Shown here piece after piece: positions 33,675 to 45,344 of a DNA stretch of 64,000 nt; the stretch's first letter is position 1, and every line of letters starts with the position of its first letter. A program made the translations under genes and the position numbers. The stretch is from the NCBI GenBank assembly GCA_033439265.1, contig JAVTVX010000004.1, forward strand, positions 14,521,701-14,585,700, in the 5' to 3' direction. Origin of the DNA: Dillenia suffruticosa (Eukaryota; Streptophyta; Magnoliopsida; Dilleniales; Dilleniaceae). Under the pieces are notes generated by a model. That model made no database searches and was not told the DNA's origin. It saw only the letters and a program-made list of their open reading frames with translations.

Positions 33675-36420
33675 CATTAATGAAGTAGATTTTGTTGTTG
33701 ATTTCACGGAAGACGTGCACAGAGTGGTTAGGAAAAAAAAGTATGTAAGGTCATTCTTTTGGTACTCATTGCGATTAGACTTCTGTACTTTTGAGGGGAA
33801 AAAAGTGTATGAGGCCATCCCTCTATGCTTTTTGTATCTTCCTTTGTTATCTTTTCTCTTCTTCTTCTCTGCATAAAAGTATGACGGTGTTCTCTTTATC
33901 TGTTTCTCGCTCTCTCTCTCAATAGGGCGGATGGAGACGTTCGGTTTCAGGTTCGGCTTTTTTTTTTATATTCGCTGTTTGGCGCTGATGAAGATAGCCA
34001 CTGAGGTTTTCTCTTGTTGTGTTTCTGACTGTGCCGAATATATTTACCCTCTGTATTCAAGGTTTTGTTTATTTTTCCTATTTTGGGATGCATTTTGAAA
34101 GTTATTCTTCTCTTCTCTATTGTGATGGTTTGTCTTTATCTTTCCTTTTAAAGGTTTGTCTCTCTAGGTAGGAGGAATAGAGACGTTCGGCTTGAGACTT
34201 TTTCCGTTTCTTTTTTATATCCTCTTTTTGGTGTTGATGACGATGGTCACTGGGTTTTCTCTTGCTGTGTTTCCGAGTGTACCGAATATATTTCCCCTCT
34301 GTGTTCAAGGTTTGTGTTTATTTTCCCAGTTTTGGGGTGCGTTATGAAAGTTATTCTTCTCTTTTCTGTTATAATGGTTTGTCGTTGTGTTTCTTTTGAA
34401 GGTTTGCCTTTCTAGGTGGGGGGAATGGAGACGTTTAGGTTCAAGTACTGATTATGAAAGTTATTCTTCTCTATTGTGATGGTTTGTCTTTGTCTTTTCT
34501 TCTGCAATTACACTTTGTTGGTTCTGCAATAGCCCAGTTCTGTAGTTCTGCCGGTGGTTCTTTCTGTAATAGCACTTTCTGTAAAAACTCATTTCTATAA
34601 TAACTTTACTCTGTAGTTCTGGGTTTAGGGTAGTTCTGCAATAGCACTTTCAGTTCTGCAATAGCTTCACTCGGTTGTTCTGCAATCGTGAGCTTTGGGT
34701 CTATAGAACTCCATAGTTTGTTTGGTTGCTTTGTTAAAAACTTGTTTAGTTGCTCTTTGTATAGTTTTTCTTTATATTGTTTTCTATATAGGCCACCGTT
34801 ATCGTTTGGTTTCTACATATGTCATGGATCTTTGTGTGTTATAAAATATAAGTGGATTTACAATTAATACTTCAAAGCTATTGATTTTGCAGAACAACTA
34901 TAAGGAGTTGCAGAAGTACATTTTTTTTTAATAATAGCGTTTAAAGTCTGGAATTTTTTATTGATGGATTTGGTTCTGCCCAGCATAGAACGACATGGTT
35001 CTGCTCCGTGCAGAATGACATGGTTCTGCTCCGCGCAGAATGACATGGTTCTGCGTCACACAGAATGACATGGTTCTGGTAAAAAAAGTAGTTTTGCTAA
35101 AAAAAAAAGATTTTTAGTTAGGAATGTTAAAAACAAAAAGTAGTTCTGCTACAAAAAAATGTAGTTCTGTAATGCCATTAAAAAAATTGTTCTACAAAAA
35201 AATTTGTTCAAAAGTAGTTCTGCAAGAAAAAATAAGTTCTGTAGTTAGGTATGTTCAAGAAAAGTAGTTTTGCAATGCCATTAAAAAAAGTGGTTCTGTT
35301 AAAAAAGAATAGTTATATAGTTTGGTACGTTAAAAAAAATGTTTCTGTAAGTCTGTAGTTCTGTAGTTCTGTAGTTAGATATATTGTCGGCTATGTTTTC
35401 AAAAAAAATAGTTCTCTTAAAAAATGTAGTTCTGTATGTTCAAAAAAAAGAGTAGTTTTGTAGTTAGATATGTTGAAAAAAAAAAGTAGGTTTGATATGA
35501 AAAAAAGTAGTTCTGTAATGTCGTTAAAAAAAAAATAGTTCTGTAGTTTGGTATGTTTAAAAACAAGGGTAATTCTACAACAAAAAAAAAAGTAGTTTGT
35601 AATGCTACTAAAAAAAAATTGTTCTGCTAAAGAAAAAGTTCAAAATAGTTTTACTAAAAGACAAAACGATATAGTTTTGCACCGTGCAGAACTACATTGT
35701 TATGCTAAAAAAAAGTAGTTTTGCTAAAAAAAAAATTGTTCTTCCATTAGGTATGTTAAAAAAAAAGTTTTGTGGTTAGGTATGTTAAAAAAAAATTGAA
35801 GTAGTTCTGCTAAAAAAATGGTTATGTTATGCTATTAAAAAAAAGTAGTCTACTAAAAAAAATAGTTCTGTAGTTAAGTATGTTCGAAAAAAAAAGGACT
35901 TCTGCTACAAAAAAAAAATAGTTCTGTAATCCCATTAAAAAAATAGTTCTACTAAAAAAAATAGTTCAAAAGTAGTTCTGCAAGAAAAAATAGGTTCTGT
36001 AAATAGGTATGTTCAAAAAAAGGAGTTTTGTACCGCCTTTAAAAAAAAGTTATTCTGTTAAAAAAGAATAGTTATGTAGTTTGGTATGTTAAAAAAAATA
36101 CTTTTTGTAGTTCTGTTGTTGGATATGCTGTCGGCTATGTTTTTTAAAAAATAGTTCTATTAAAAAAAAGTAGTTCTATAGTTCTGTAGTTAGGTATGTT
36201 TAAAAAAAAGTGTAGTTCTGTGGTTTTGTGGTTAGATATATTCAAAAAAAAAAATTGAACTGATACGAAAAAAAAGGGGTTTTGTGATACCGTTAAAAAA
36301 AAAATTATCTACAAAAAAAAAGTAGTTCTGTAATTAAGTACGTTAAAAAAAATGTAGTTCTGCAACAAAAAAAAGTAATTATGTAATGCTATTAAAAAAA
36401 AGAAAATAATTCTGCTAAAA
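33675..36420 (+). repeat. 2.75-kb tandem duplication, copy 1
   Basis: Starts at ATTAATGAAGTAGATTTTGT and is repeated from 36421 with very few changes. It contains 2.5 internal repeats of about 246 bp (GGAGACGTTCGG at 33933, 34179 and a variant at 34427), a TTCTGCAATAG-rich part (34500-34700), a run of GTGCAGAATGACATGGTTCT units (34970-35075) and an A-rich array to the end. The frames 33468-33876 and 34117-34308 are low-complexity artefacts. Confidence 0.85.
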
Positions 36421-39233
36421 AAATTAATGAAATAGATTTTGTTGTTGATTTCACGGAAGACGTGCACAGAGTGGTTAGGGAAAAAAAGTATATAAGGTCA
36501 TTCTTTTGGTACTCATTGCGATTAGACTTCTATACTTTTGAGGGAAAAAAAAGTGTATGAGGCCATCCCTCTTTACTTTTTGTATCTTCCTTTGTTATCT
36601 CTTCTCTTCTTCTTCTCTGCATAAAAGTATGACGGTGCTCTCTTTATCTATTTCTCGCTCTCTCTCTCAATAGGGCGGATGGAGACGTTCGGTTTCTGGT
36701 TCGGCTTCTTTTTTATATCCGCTGTTTGGCGCTGATGAAGATAGCCACTGAGGTTTTCTCTTGTTGTGTTTCTGACTGTGCCGAATATATTTACCCTCTG
36801 TGTTCAAGGTTTATGTTTATTTTTCCTATTTTGGGATGCATTTTGAAAGTTATTCTTCTCTTCTCTATTGTGATGGTTTGTCTTTATCTTTCCTTTTAAA
36901 GGTTTGTCTCTCTAGGTAGGAGGAATGGAGACGTTCGATTTGGAACTTTTTCCGTTTCTTTTTTATATCCGCTTTTTGGTGTTGATGACGATGGTCACTG
37001 GGTTTTCTCTTGCTGTGTTTCCGAGTGTGCCGAATATATTTCCCCTCTGTGTTCAAGGTTTGTGTTTATTTTCCCAGTTTTGGGATGCGTTATGAAAGTT
37101 ATTCTTCTCTTCTCTGTTATAATGGTTTGTCTTTGTGTTTCCTTTTGAAGGTTTGCCTTTCTGGGTGGGGGGAATGGAGACGTTTAGCTTCAAGTACTGA
37201 TTATGGAAGTTATTCTTCTTTGTTGTGATGGTTTGTCTTTATATTTTCTTCTACAATTACACTTTGTTGGTTCTACAATAGCCCAGTTCTGTAGTTCTGC
37301 CAGTGGTTCTTTCTGTAATAGCACTGTAGTGATTCTGCAATAGTTCTGTAAAAACTCATTTCTATAATAACTTTACTCTGTAGTTCTGGGTTTAGGGTAA
37401 TTCTATAATAGCACTTTCAGTTCTGCAATAGCTTCACTCGGTTGTTCTGCAATCGTGAGCCTTGGGTCTACAGAACTCCATAGTTTGTTTGGTTGCTTTG
37501 TTAAAAACTTGTTTGGTTGCTATTTGTATAGTTTTTCTTTATATTGTTTTCTATACAGGCCACCGTTATCATTTGGTTTCTACATATGTCATGGATCTTT
37601 GTGTGTTATAATATATAAGTGGATTTACAACTTCAAAGCTATTGATTTTGCAGAACAACTATAAGGAGTTGCAGAAATACATTTTTTTTAATAATAGCGT
37701 TTAAAGTCTGGAATTTTTTATTGATGGATTTGGTTCTGCCCAGCATAGAACGACATGGTTCTGCTCCGTGCAGAATGACATGGTTCTGCTCCGCGCAGAA
37801 TGACATGGTTCTGCGCCACACAGAATGACATGGTTCTGCTAAAAAAAGTAGTTTTGCTAAAAAAAAGATTTTTGATTAGGAATGTTAAAAACAAAAAGCA
37901 GTTCTGCTATAAAAAAATGTAATTCTGTAATGCCATTAAAAAAATTGTTCTACAAAAAAAATTGTTCAAAAGTAATTCTGCAAGAAAAAATAAGTTCTGT
38001 AGTTAGGTATGTTCAAAAAAAGTAGTTTTGTAATGCCATTAAAAAGAAGTGGTTCGGTTAAAAAAAAATAGTTATATAGTTTGGTACATTAAAAAAAATG
38101 CTTCTGTAGTTCTGTAGTTAGATATATTGTCGGCTATGTTTTCCAAAAAAAATAGTTCTCTTAAAAAATGTAGTTCTGTGGTTCTATAGTTCTGTATGTT
38201 AAAAAAAAAAGTAGTTTTGTAGTTTTATTGTTAGATATGTTGAAAAAAAAAGTAGGTTTGATATGAAAAAAAAGTAGTTCTGTAATGCCGTTAAAAAAAA
38301 AAAGTTCTATAGTTTGGTATGTTTAAAAACAAGGGTAATTCTACAACAAAAAAAAGTAGTTTGTAATGCTACTAAAAAAAAATTGTTCTGCTAAAAAAAA
38401 AGTTCAAAATAGTTTTACTAAAAGACAAAACGATATGGTTCTGCACCGTGCAGAACTACGTTGTTATGCTAAAAAAAGGTAGTTTTGCTAAACAAAAAAA
38501 ATAGTTCTTCCATTAGGTATGTTAAAAAAAAAGTTTTGTGGTTAGGTATGTTAAAAAAAAAATTGAAGTAGTTCTGCTAAAAAAATGTTTATGTTATGCC
38601 CTTAAAAAAAAAAGTAGTCTACTAAAAAAAATAGTTCTGTAGTTAAGTATGTTCGAAAAAAAAGGACTTCTGCTACAAAAAAAAAATAGTTCTGTAATCC
38701 CATTAAAAAAATAGTTCTACTAAAAAAATAGTTCTGTAATCCCATTAAAAAAATAGTTCTACTAAAAAAAATAGTTCAAAAGTAGTTCTGCAAGAAAAAA
38801 TAGGTTCTGTAGATAGGTATGTTCAAAAAAAGGAGTTTTGTACCGCCTTTAAAAAAAAAGTTGTTCTCTTAAAAAAGAATAGTTATTTAGTTTGGTATGT
38901 TAAAAAAAAATATTTTTGTAATTCTGTTGTTGGATATGCTGTCGGCTATATTTTTAAAAAAATAGTTCTATAAAAAAAAAAGTAGTTCTATAGTTCTGTA
39001 GTTAGGTATGTTTAAAAAAAGTGTAGTTCTGTGGTTTTGTGATTAGATATATTCAAAAAAAAAGTAGAACTAATACGAAAAAAAGGGGTTTTGTGATACC
39101 GTTAAAAAAATTATCTACAAAAAAAAAGTAGTTCTGTAATTAAGTACGTTAAAAAAAAATGTAGTTCTGCAACAAAAAAAAGTAGTTATGTAATGCCATT
39201 AAAAAAAAGAAAATAGTTCTGCTAAAAAAATTT
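36421..39233 (+). repeat. 2.75-kb tandem duplication, copy 2
   Basis: Collinear with copy 1. The offset is 2748 bp at the 246-bp repeats, 2761 bp at ATTGATTTTGCAGAACAACT and about 2805 bp at the end, so only small length changes in A runs and short units separate the copies. High similarity implies a recent duplication. Confidence 0.85.
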
Positions 39234-40700
39234 GTTCAAAAGTACTTTGGCTAAAAGAACCATGTGGTTCTGCACAGCACAAAACGGCATGGTTCTGCAC
39301 CACGCAGAACCATGTGGTTCTGTCTGGTGTAGAACAACATGGTTCTATATTGTTCTGCTAAAAAAAATAGTTTTACTAAAAAAAAAGTGGTTCAGAATAA
39401 TTCTGCTAAAAGAACCATGTGATTCTACACTGTGCAGAACTACATTGTTCTTATAAAAAAAGGTAGTTTTGCTAAAAAACAAAATAGTTCCATAGTTAGG
39501 TGTGTTAAAAAAAATAAAGTCATTTTGCTAAAAAAAAAATAATTCTGTTATGCCATTTCAAAAAAATAAAAGTAGTCTGCTAAAAAAAAGTAATTCTATA
39601 TTGCCATTGAAAAAAAAAGTTCTACTAAAAAAATAGTTCAAAAGTAGTTTTGCAAGAAAAAATAAGTTCTGTGATTAGATTTGTTCAAAAAAAGTAGTTT
39701 TGTACCATCATTAAAAAAAATAGTTCTGTTAAAAAAGAATAGCTATGTAGTTTGCTATGTTAAAAAAAAATAAGTACTTATGTGGTTCTGTAGTTAGATA
39801 CGTTGTCAGCTATGTTTTAAAAAAAATTAGTTCTATTAAAAAAAAAAGTAATTCTGTAGTTCTGTAGTTAGCTATGTTAAAAAAAAAGAGTAGTTCTATG
39901 GCTTTGTAGTTAGATATGTTAAAAAAAAGTAGTTCTGTAATGCGGTAAAAAAAAAGTATTCTACTAAAAAAAAAAGTGGTTCTGTGGTTAGGTATATTCA
40001 GGGAAAAAAAAAAAGATAGTTCTATTTCAAAAAAATGTAGTTCTGTAATGCTATTAAAAAAAAAGAAAATAGTTCTGGTAAAAACAAATTATTCAATAGT
40101 AGTTCTGCTAAAAGAACCATATGATTCTACATTGCACAGAACAACATGGTACTGTACCGCACAGAAGAATGTGGTTCTGCCGAATGCAGAATGACATGGT
40201 TCTACGCCGCGCAGAACAAAAATTTTTCTACTAAAAAAAATGGTTCCGTAGTTAGGTATGTTCAAAAAAAAAAGTTCTGTAGTTAGATATATTAAAAAAA
40301 ATAAAGTAGTTTTTCTAAAAAAAAATAGTTTTGTGATGCCATTAAAATAGTTATGCTACAAAAATAGTTCTGTATCGTGTAGAACTACATTGTTCTGCTA
40401 AAAAAAAAGTAGTTTTGCTAAAAAAAAATAGTTATGTAGTTGGGTATGAACAAAAAAAAAATTGCTATGCTAAAAAAAAAGTAATCATGTAGTTCTGTAG
40501 TTAGGTATGTTAAAAAAAAAGCAGTTCTGTCTTTTTGTAGTTAGGTATGTTCAAACAAAAAAAGTAGTTCTGCTACAAAAAAAAAGTTCTGTAATGTCAT
40601 TAAAAAAAATGGTTCTGATAGGAAAGGAAGTAGTTTTGCTAATAGTTCTTTATGCTAGGAAAGGAGTAGTTTTGCTATAAGAATGGAATTATAAAAAAAA
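39234..40700 (+). repeat. A-rich TTCTG array, diverged higher-order copy
   Basis: Degenerate units of about 25-35 bp, based on TAAAAAAAAGTAGTTCTG, with GCAGAACCATGTGGTTCTG palindromic units at 39256-39440 and 40100-40220. The order of phrases (TTTTGTACCnnCATTAAAAAA, GAATAGCTATGTAGTTTG) follows the arrays in the two 2.75-kb copies, so it is likely an older copy. Confidence 0.75.
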
Positions 40701-41697
40701 AAAAAAAAAGTTGCATGATAGGAAGTCGTTAGGTATGTTTTGCATGATACAAATGGAAGTAGTTCTGTATGCGGTTCTGTACTGCACAAAACGATATGGT
40801 TTTGCACTACACAGAACGACATGGTTCTGTGTTTTTTTTTAATGGTCGGGTATATTTTGGGTTTTGTTGGCATGCTTGACCCCTTCTTCATTGACGATGG
40901 GCGAATGTCTCGTCGACAAAAGTCTCAACTTTAGTCGATGAGAACAGCAGGTTTCGTCGACACAAGGCTATTTGGTTACACTAAGCTTTTTTTTTTCGCT
41001 ATAGTATAGCATGGTATAATACGTATAGAAATATATTTTGGATTTTGTTTACTTTTTGTGATGTTATGACAAAACTATTTTTATGAAAAAAATCCCATCT
41101 AATAAAATTTGGTATTTTTATATTTTTGGGGTTATCGAATATTGGCATATATGCCTGCATGACTTTTTTTTTTCCTCTTCAAATTGTGCTGGCGATATGG
41201 CATCATTTTGTGATAAATACATTTATTAATATTAAATTGAAAAGTATAAAAAAAATTTGAAAGTGTTAGGTCAAAATATAAACAAAAAAAATCCGAAACG
41301 TTTTACTTTTTCGGTAGATGTATTATGGTATACCCCTTACTTTTATTTTTTACTGTGGTTTTTTGTATGATATTTAACCCGTTGTGGTCTGCGCTCCGCA
41401 GTGCAAAACAGTATTATAATATTATATAATATCATAACGTTTTTACTGTATTTCATTTATTTCATATTTTTTTTATATCTTTAGATTAAAAAATTTTATG
41501 ATTATATCAAAAATATTTGAAATATATAATTTTTACAGAAAATATTACAACATTATAATGCTATAAAAAATTATAAATTTTTTATATTAAAAAACTCATA
41601 GTTCTGCAGTGCAGAATCAAGTTCTGCACGGGCAAAATTTCATTGTTCTACGCGCATAGTGCATAACTATCAAAGTGCGTCTCATGTTCGAACCCGA
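40701..41697. other. Helitron-like interior with two shared modules
   Basis: 40990-41180 is related to 44240-44410 (both hold GACAAAACTATTTTTATGAAA or a close form, and a TATCGAATATTGGCATAT-like string). 41590-41697 contains the module with GTGCGTCTCATGTTCGAACC, also found near 43205 and 44938. Frames here are not credible genes. Confidence 0.55.
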
Positions 41698-42790
41698 GTA
41701 TAGTTCTGTAGTTAGGTATGTTAAAAAAAAGTGTAGTTTTGTGATTTTGTGGTTAGATATGTTTAAAAAAAAGTAGGATTGATACGAAAAAAAAGGGGTT
41801 CTATGCTACTGTTAAAAAAAAGTAGTTTACAAAAAAAAGGTAGTGCTGTAATTAGATAATGTTATTATGTAATGCCATTAAAAAAAAGAAAATAGTTATA
41901 CTAAAAAAAATTGTTCAAAAGTACTTTTGCTACAAGAACCATGTGGTTATGCATAGCACAAAATGGTATGGTTCTGCACCATGTAGAACCATGTGGTTCT
42001 GCCCGGTGCAGAACAACATGGTTCTGCGTCACGTAAAACTGCATTGTTTTGCTAAAAAAAAGTAGTTTTGCTAAAAAATAGTTCAGAATAGTTCTACTAA
42101 AAGAACGGTATGGTTCTGCACCATGCAGAACTACATTGTTCTTCTAAAAAGAAGTGGTTTTGCCAAAAAAAAAATAGTTCCATAGTTAGGTGTGTTAAAA
42201 AAATAAAGTAGTTCTGAAAAAAAAAAATTCTGTTATGCCATTAAAAAAAAAGTAGTCTGCTAAAAAAAGGGTTGTATGGTTAGGTATGTTAAAAAAAAAG
42301 TAGTTCTGCTACAAAAAAAAAGTAGTTCTGTATTGCCATTAAAAAAAAGTTCCCCTAAAAAAATAGTTCAAAAATAGTTTCACAAGAAAAAATAAGTTAT
42401 GTGATTAGCTATATTCAAAAAAAGTAATTTTGTATCGCCGTTAAAAAAAATGGTTCTGTTAAAAAAGAATAGCTATGAAGTTTGGTGTGTTAAAAAAAAG
42501 TACTTATATGGTTTTGTAATTAGATACGTTGTGGGCTATATTTTAAAAGAAATTAGTTATGTTAAAAAAAAGTAGTTCTGCACTGCATAGAACCATATGG
42601 TTCTGCACAAGGCAGAACGACATGGTTCTGTATTGTGCGGAACCACAAAGTGCAGAACGACATCGTTTTGAACTGCGCGGAATCACAAAGTGTAGAACGA
42701 TATGGTTCTGCACTACGCAGAATCACAAAGTGTAGAACCATATAGTTCTGCGCAGTGCAGAACGATGTGGTTTTGCACTGCGCAGAACTT
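41698..42790 (+). repeat. A-rich TTCTG array, further copy
   Basis: Follows the same phrase order as 36180-36420 and 38990-39480 (GGTTAGATATGTTTAAAAAA, GATACGAAAAAAAAGGGGTT). Its end, 42570-42790, is a compact run of GCAGAACGACATGGTTCTG units about 30 bp apart. Confidence 0.75.
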
Positions 42791-43480
42791 ACATAATTTT
42801 TTTCAATTTTTTTATTTTTAGATTAAAAATTTAATGATTATATTAAAAATATAAAAAATATTTGAAATAAATGATGTTTAGAGAAAATATTACAATATTA
42901 TAATATTATAAAAATTATAATAATAAAAGTATTAAGTAAAAAATCTTTGGAAATATTTTTATATTAAAATATTCATAATAGAAATAATTTTACGATTATA
43001 TTAAAAATACTAAAAATCTGTGAATTTTTTTGCATATATAAAAGTACTTTAATTTAATATTATGATATTAGAAAAACTATAATTTTAAAAATACTAACTA
43101 AAAAATAATTTACAAACTTTTTAGATTAAAAAAATATTTTTGCATTGATGTTCTGCACATGCAGAACTGCATAGTTCTGCGTGCATAGTACAGAATTATA
43201 TAGTTCTGTAAAGTGTGTCTCATATTCAAATCTGAGTACAATCACTTTTTGCAATAACAAAATATTGTACTTCTTGCAACAAAAAAAAATTACACGGTAT
43301 GCATCTGTGCTGGCAAATTTCAAATTTGCCTAACTAAAAAAATTTTATATTTTCTTGAGCACTGAATGATCCTTAAATGCTTGCGTTCGAGATTCAATCT
43401 CATAGTGTTCAATCTCAAATCTTTATGTCTTTAGCTCTTGAGAATATTTAATTTGTGCAACTAATATTTTTTTTTTATAT
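42791..43480. other. AT-rich Helitron-like interior
   Basis: AT-rich with repeated ATTATATTAAAAATATAAAA phrases, then a copy of the TTCTGC...GTGCGTCTCA-type module at 43140-43280. No gene. Confidence 0.5.
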
Positions 43481-43870
43481 TTTTCTTTTCAATCTATAGT
43501 TGGCCTTCTTCTCCAACCTTGTCTCAAGATCCGTGTCTAATTTTCTCTTTCATGTAATTGCTTTTTGATCTAACAAGGAGATAATAGGATAGGGTTTGTC
43601 CCTAAGCCGTAGATTGCTTCTGGAAATGATACCGACGTACTCATAGTTGTTAGCAAAGATCTTGTATAGAACTATCAAAGATGTATGGAGTTCATGCAAA
43701 GCCATCAAAGTCTATTGTTTGTTGTATGGCATGTGCCCAGTAATCCAACTTGCGAAGTGCCATTTACTTGACTTCAATTGCAAGCACGTTGTTGTGCGTC
43801 ATAACCTCCATCAATTACAAAGTTTAGAAAAATATAGTAAAAATGTGTTATAAGTAATAAAAAACTTATT
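43481..43870. other. Unidentified single-copy-looking insert, possible captured fragment
   Basis: Unlike its surroundings this stretch has balanced composition and no TTCTGC motif. It reads partly open on both strands: plus 43647-43853 (68 residues, with CPVIQLAKCHLLDFNCKH) and minus around 43700-43610 (MALHELHTSLIVLYKIFANN). Neither matches a family I recognise. Plant Helitrons are known to carry captured host gene pieces, so this is a candidate for one, but that is inference. Confidence 0.35.
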
Positions 43871-45344
43871 ATTAATTGCATATTGAATGGAAATGAAGAG
43901 AATTTCGTCAAATTTTTAAAGTTGTGACTCTGTTTGGTATGCAAAACTACCGAACATAATAACAAAATAGTGAAAAAATTGAATTGATAATTAAAAATTT
44001 GTTGGAAGAATTATATCTCTAAGATATCAAAACCTTTATGGGATGGAGAGACGCTTCTAAAATTACAAAAAAAAAGATTTAATGTATATCATTTTAGAAA
44101 TTATAATTCATTAAATTTAAGAAAAAAATTATACGCACAGAACAAACATAATACGCTTTGATAATTCCATAGTTCGTAACACAAAATTAATTGTGATTCG
44201 TATAACTAGCGTGATCCCATAGTACTGCGTAGTGAGCTTCTCTTTTTTTTTTCCTTTTACTATAACTTGTATAAAAATATATTTGAAATATTTTATCCTT
44301 TATGATATGATAAAACTATTTTTATGAAAAAAAAAAGATTCCTTCAAATGGAACAGTGTTTGGTGTTTTTATATTTTTTTTTGTTATCAAATATTAATAT
44401 GTGTGCCATAGGCATAGCGCAGGACTTTTATTTTTTCTGGTCAAAGTGATCTATAAAGATAAAAAAATATTATTATAACAGTGGCATGTTAAAAATATTA
44501 TCAACATACATCTTAACTATTAATTTATTAAGTTCTTTACATGTTGTGCAATGCAGAACTCAAAATATTATAATGTAACCCCTCTAAAAAAAATAATTCA
44601 TCAACGAAGACATTATAAATATTTTAGATATTTTTTTATAATTTATCTCCTCAGAACATTCATTTTTTTTATATTTTAGATTTTACACATATATTAATAT
44701 TATATAGATATTTTTTTATTTTAATTTAGGATATTTAGATCGAATTTAAACAAATGAGAATGAAAAAGGAAAAACAATGGACATAGTGCACTGCAGAATT
44801 AAGTTATGCATAGTGCACTACAGAACCACAAAGTTCTACGGCTCTGTAGTCATGTAGAACTAAGTTCTGCAACGCAGAAGTTCATTCTGCATGAGCAGAA
44901 CCTCATTGCTCTGTGCGCATAGTGCAGAACAATCAAAGTGCGTCTCATGTTCGAACCCAGATGCAATCACTTTTTGCATTAAAAAAACATTGTATTTTTT
45001 CAACAAAAAAATTCTTACATTTTTTCAACTTAAATTATTAAATATTATAATTGCAAATTAATGTTTATATTTTTTAAATTTTACAAAGATATTAATATTA
45101 TAATGATATGTTTTTCATTTTAATTTAATATATTTAATGTTAAATGAATATTTAAATATTTAAAAAATGTGTATGGTAGAATTACAATTTATAAAAATTA
45201 TAATTATAAAAATATTAAGTTAAAAAATATTTGAAAATCTTTCTTTTCATTTTTAAAATAATAAATTTTATAATTATATTAAAAATATAAAAAATATTTG
45301 AAATAAATGATATTTAAAACAAAAGAAAGATTTTTTTTTTGACA
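43871..45344. other. AT-rich Helitron-like interior with shared modules
   Basis: Holds the second copy of the 40990-41180 module (44240-44410) and a copy of the GTGCGTCTCATGTTCGAACC module (44870-44990). Otherwise AT-rich phrases recur (AAATATTTGAAATAAATGAT at about 42855, 45294 and 51330). No gene. Confidence 0.5.

Noticed and set aside
33457-33876. Lys/Arg/Glu-rich frame on the minus strand and its Phe/Ser-rich partner
   Set aside because: Pyrimidine tract of TTTCTTTCTC type; low complexity on both strands.
34864-37821. Repeated 60-residue frame MSFCAEQNHVILHGAEPC
   Set aside because: Translation of the TTCTGC...GCAGAA array; present in both 2.75-kb copies with no other support.
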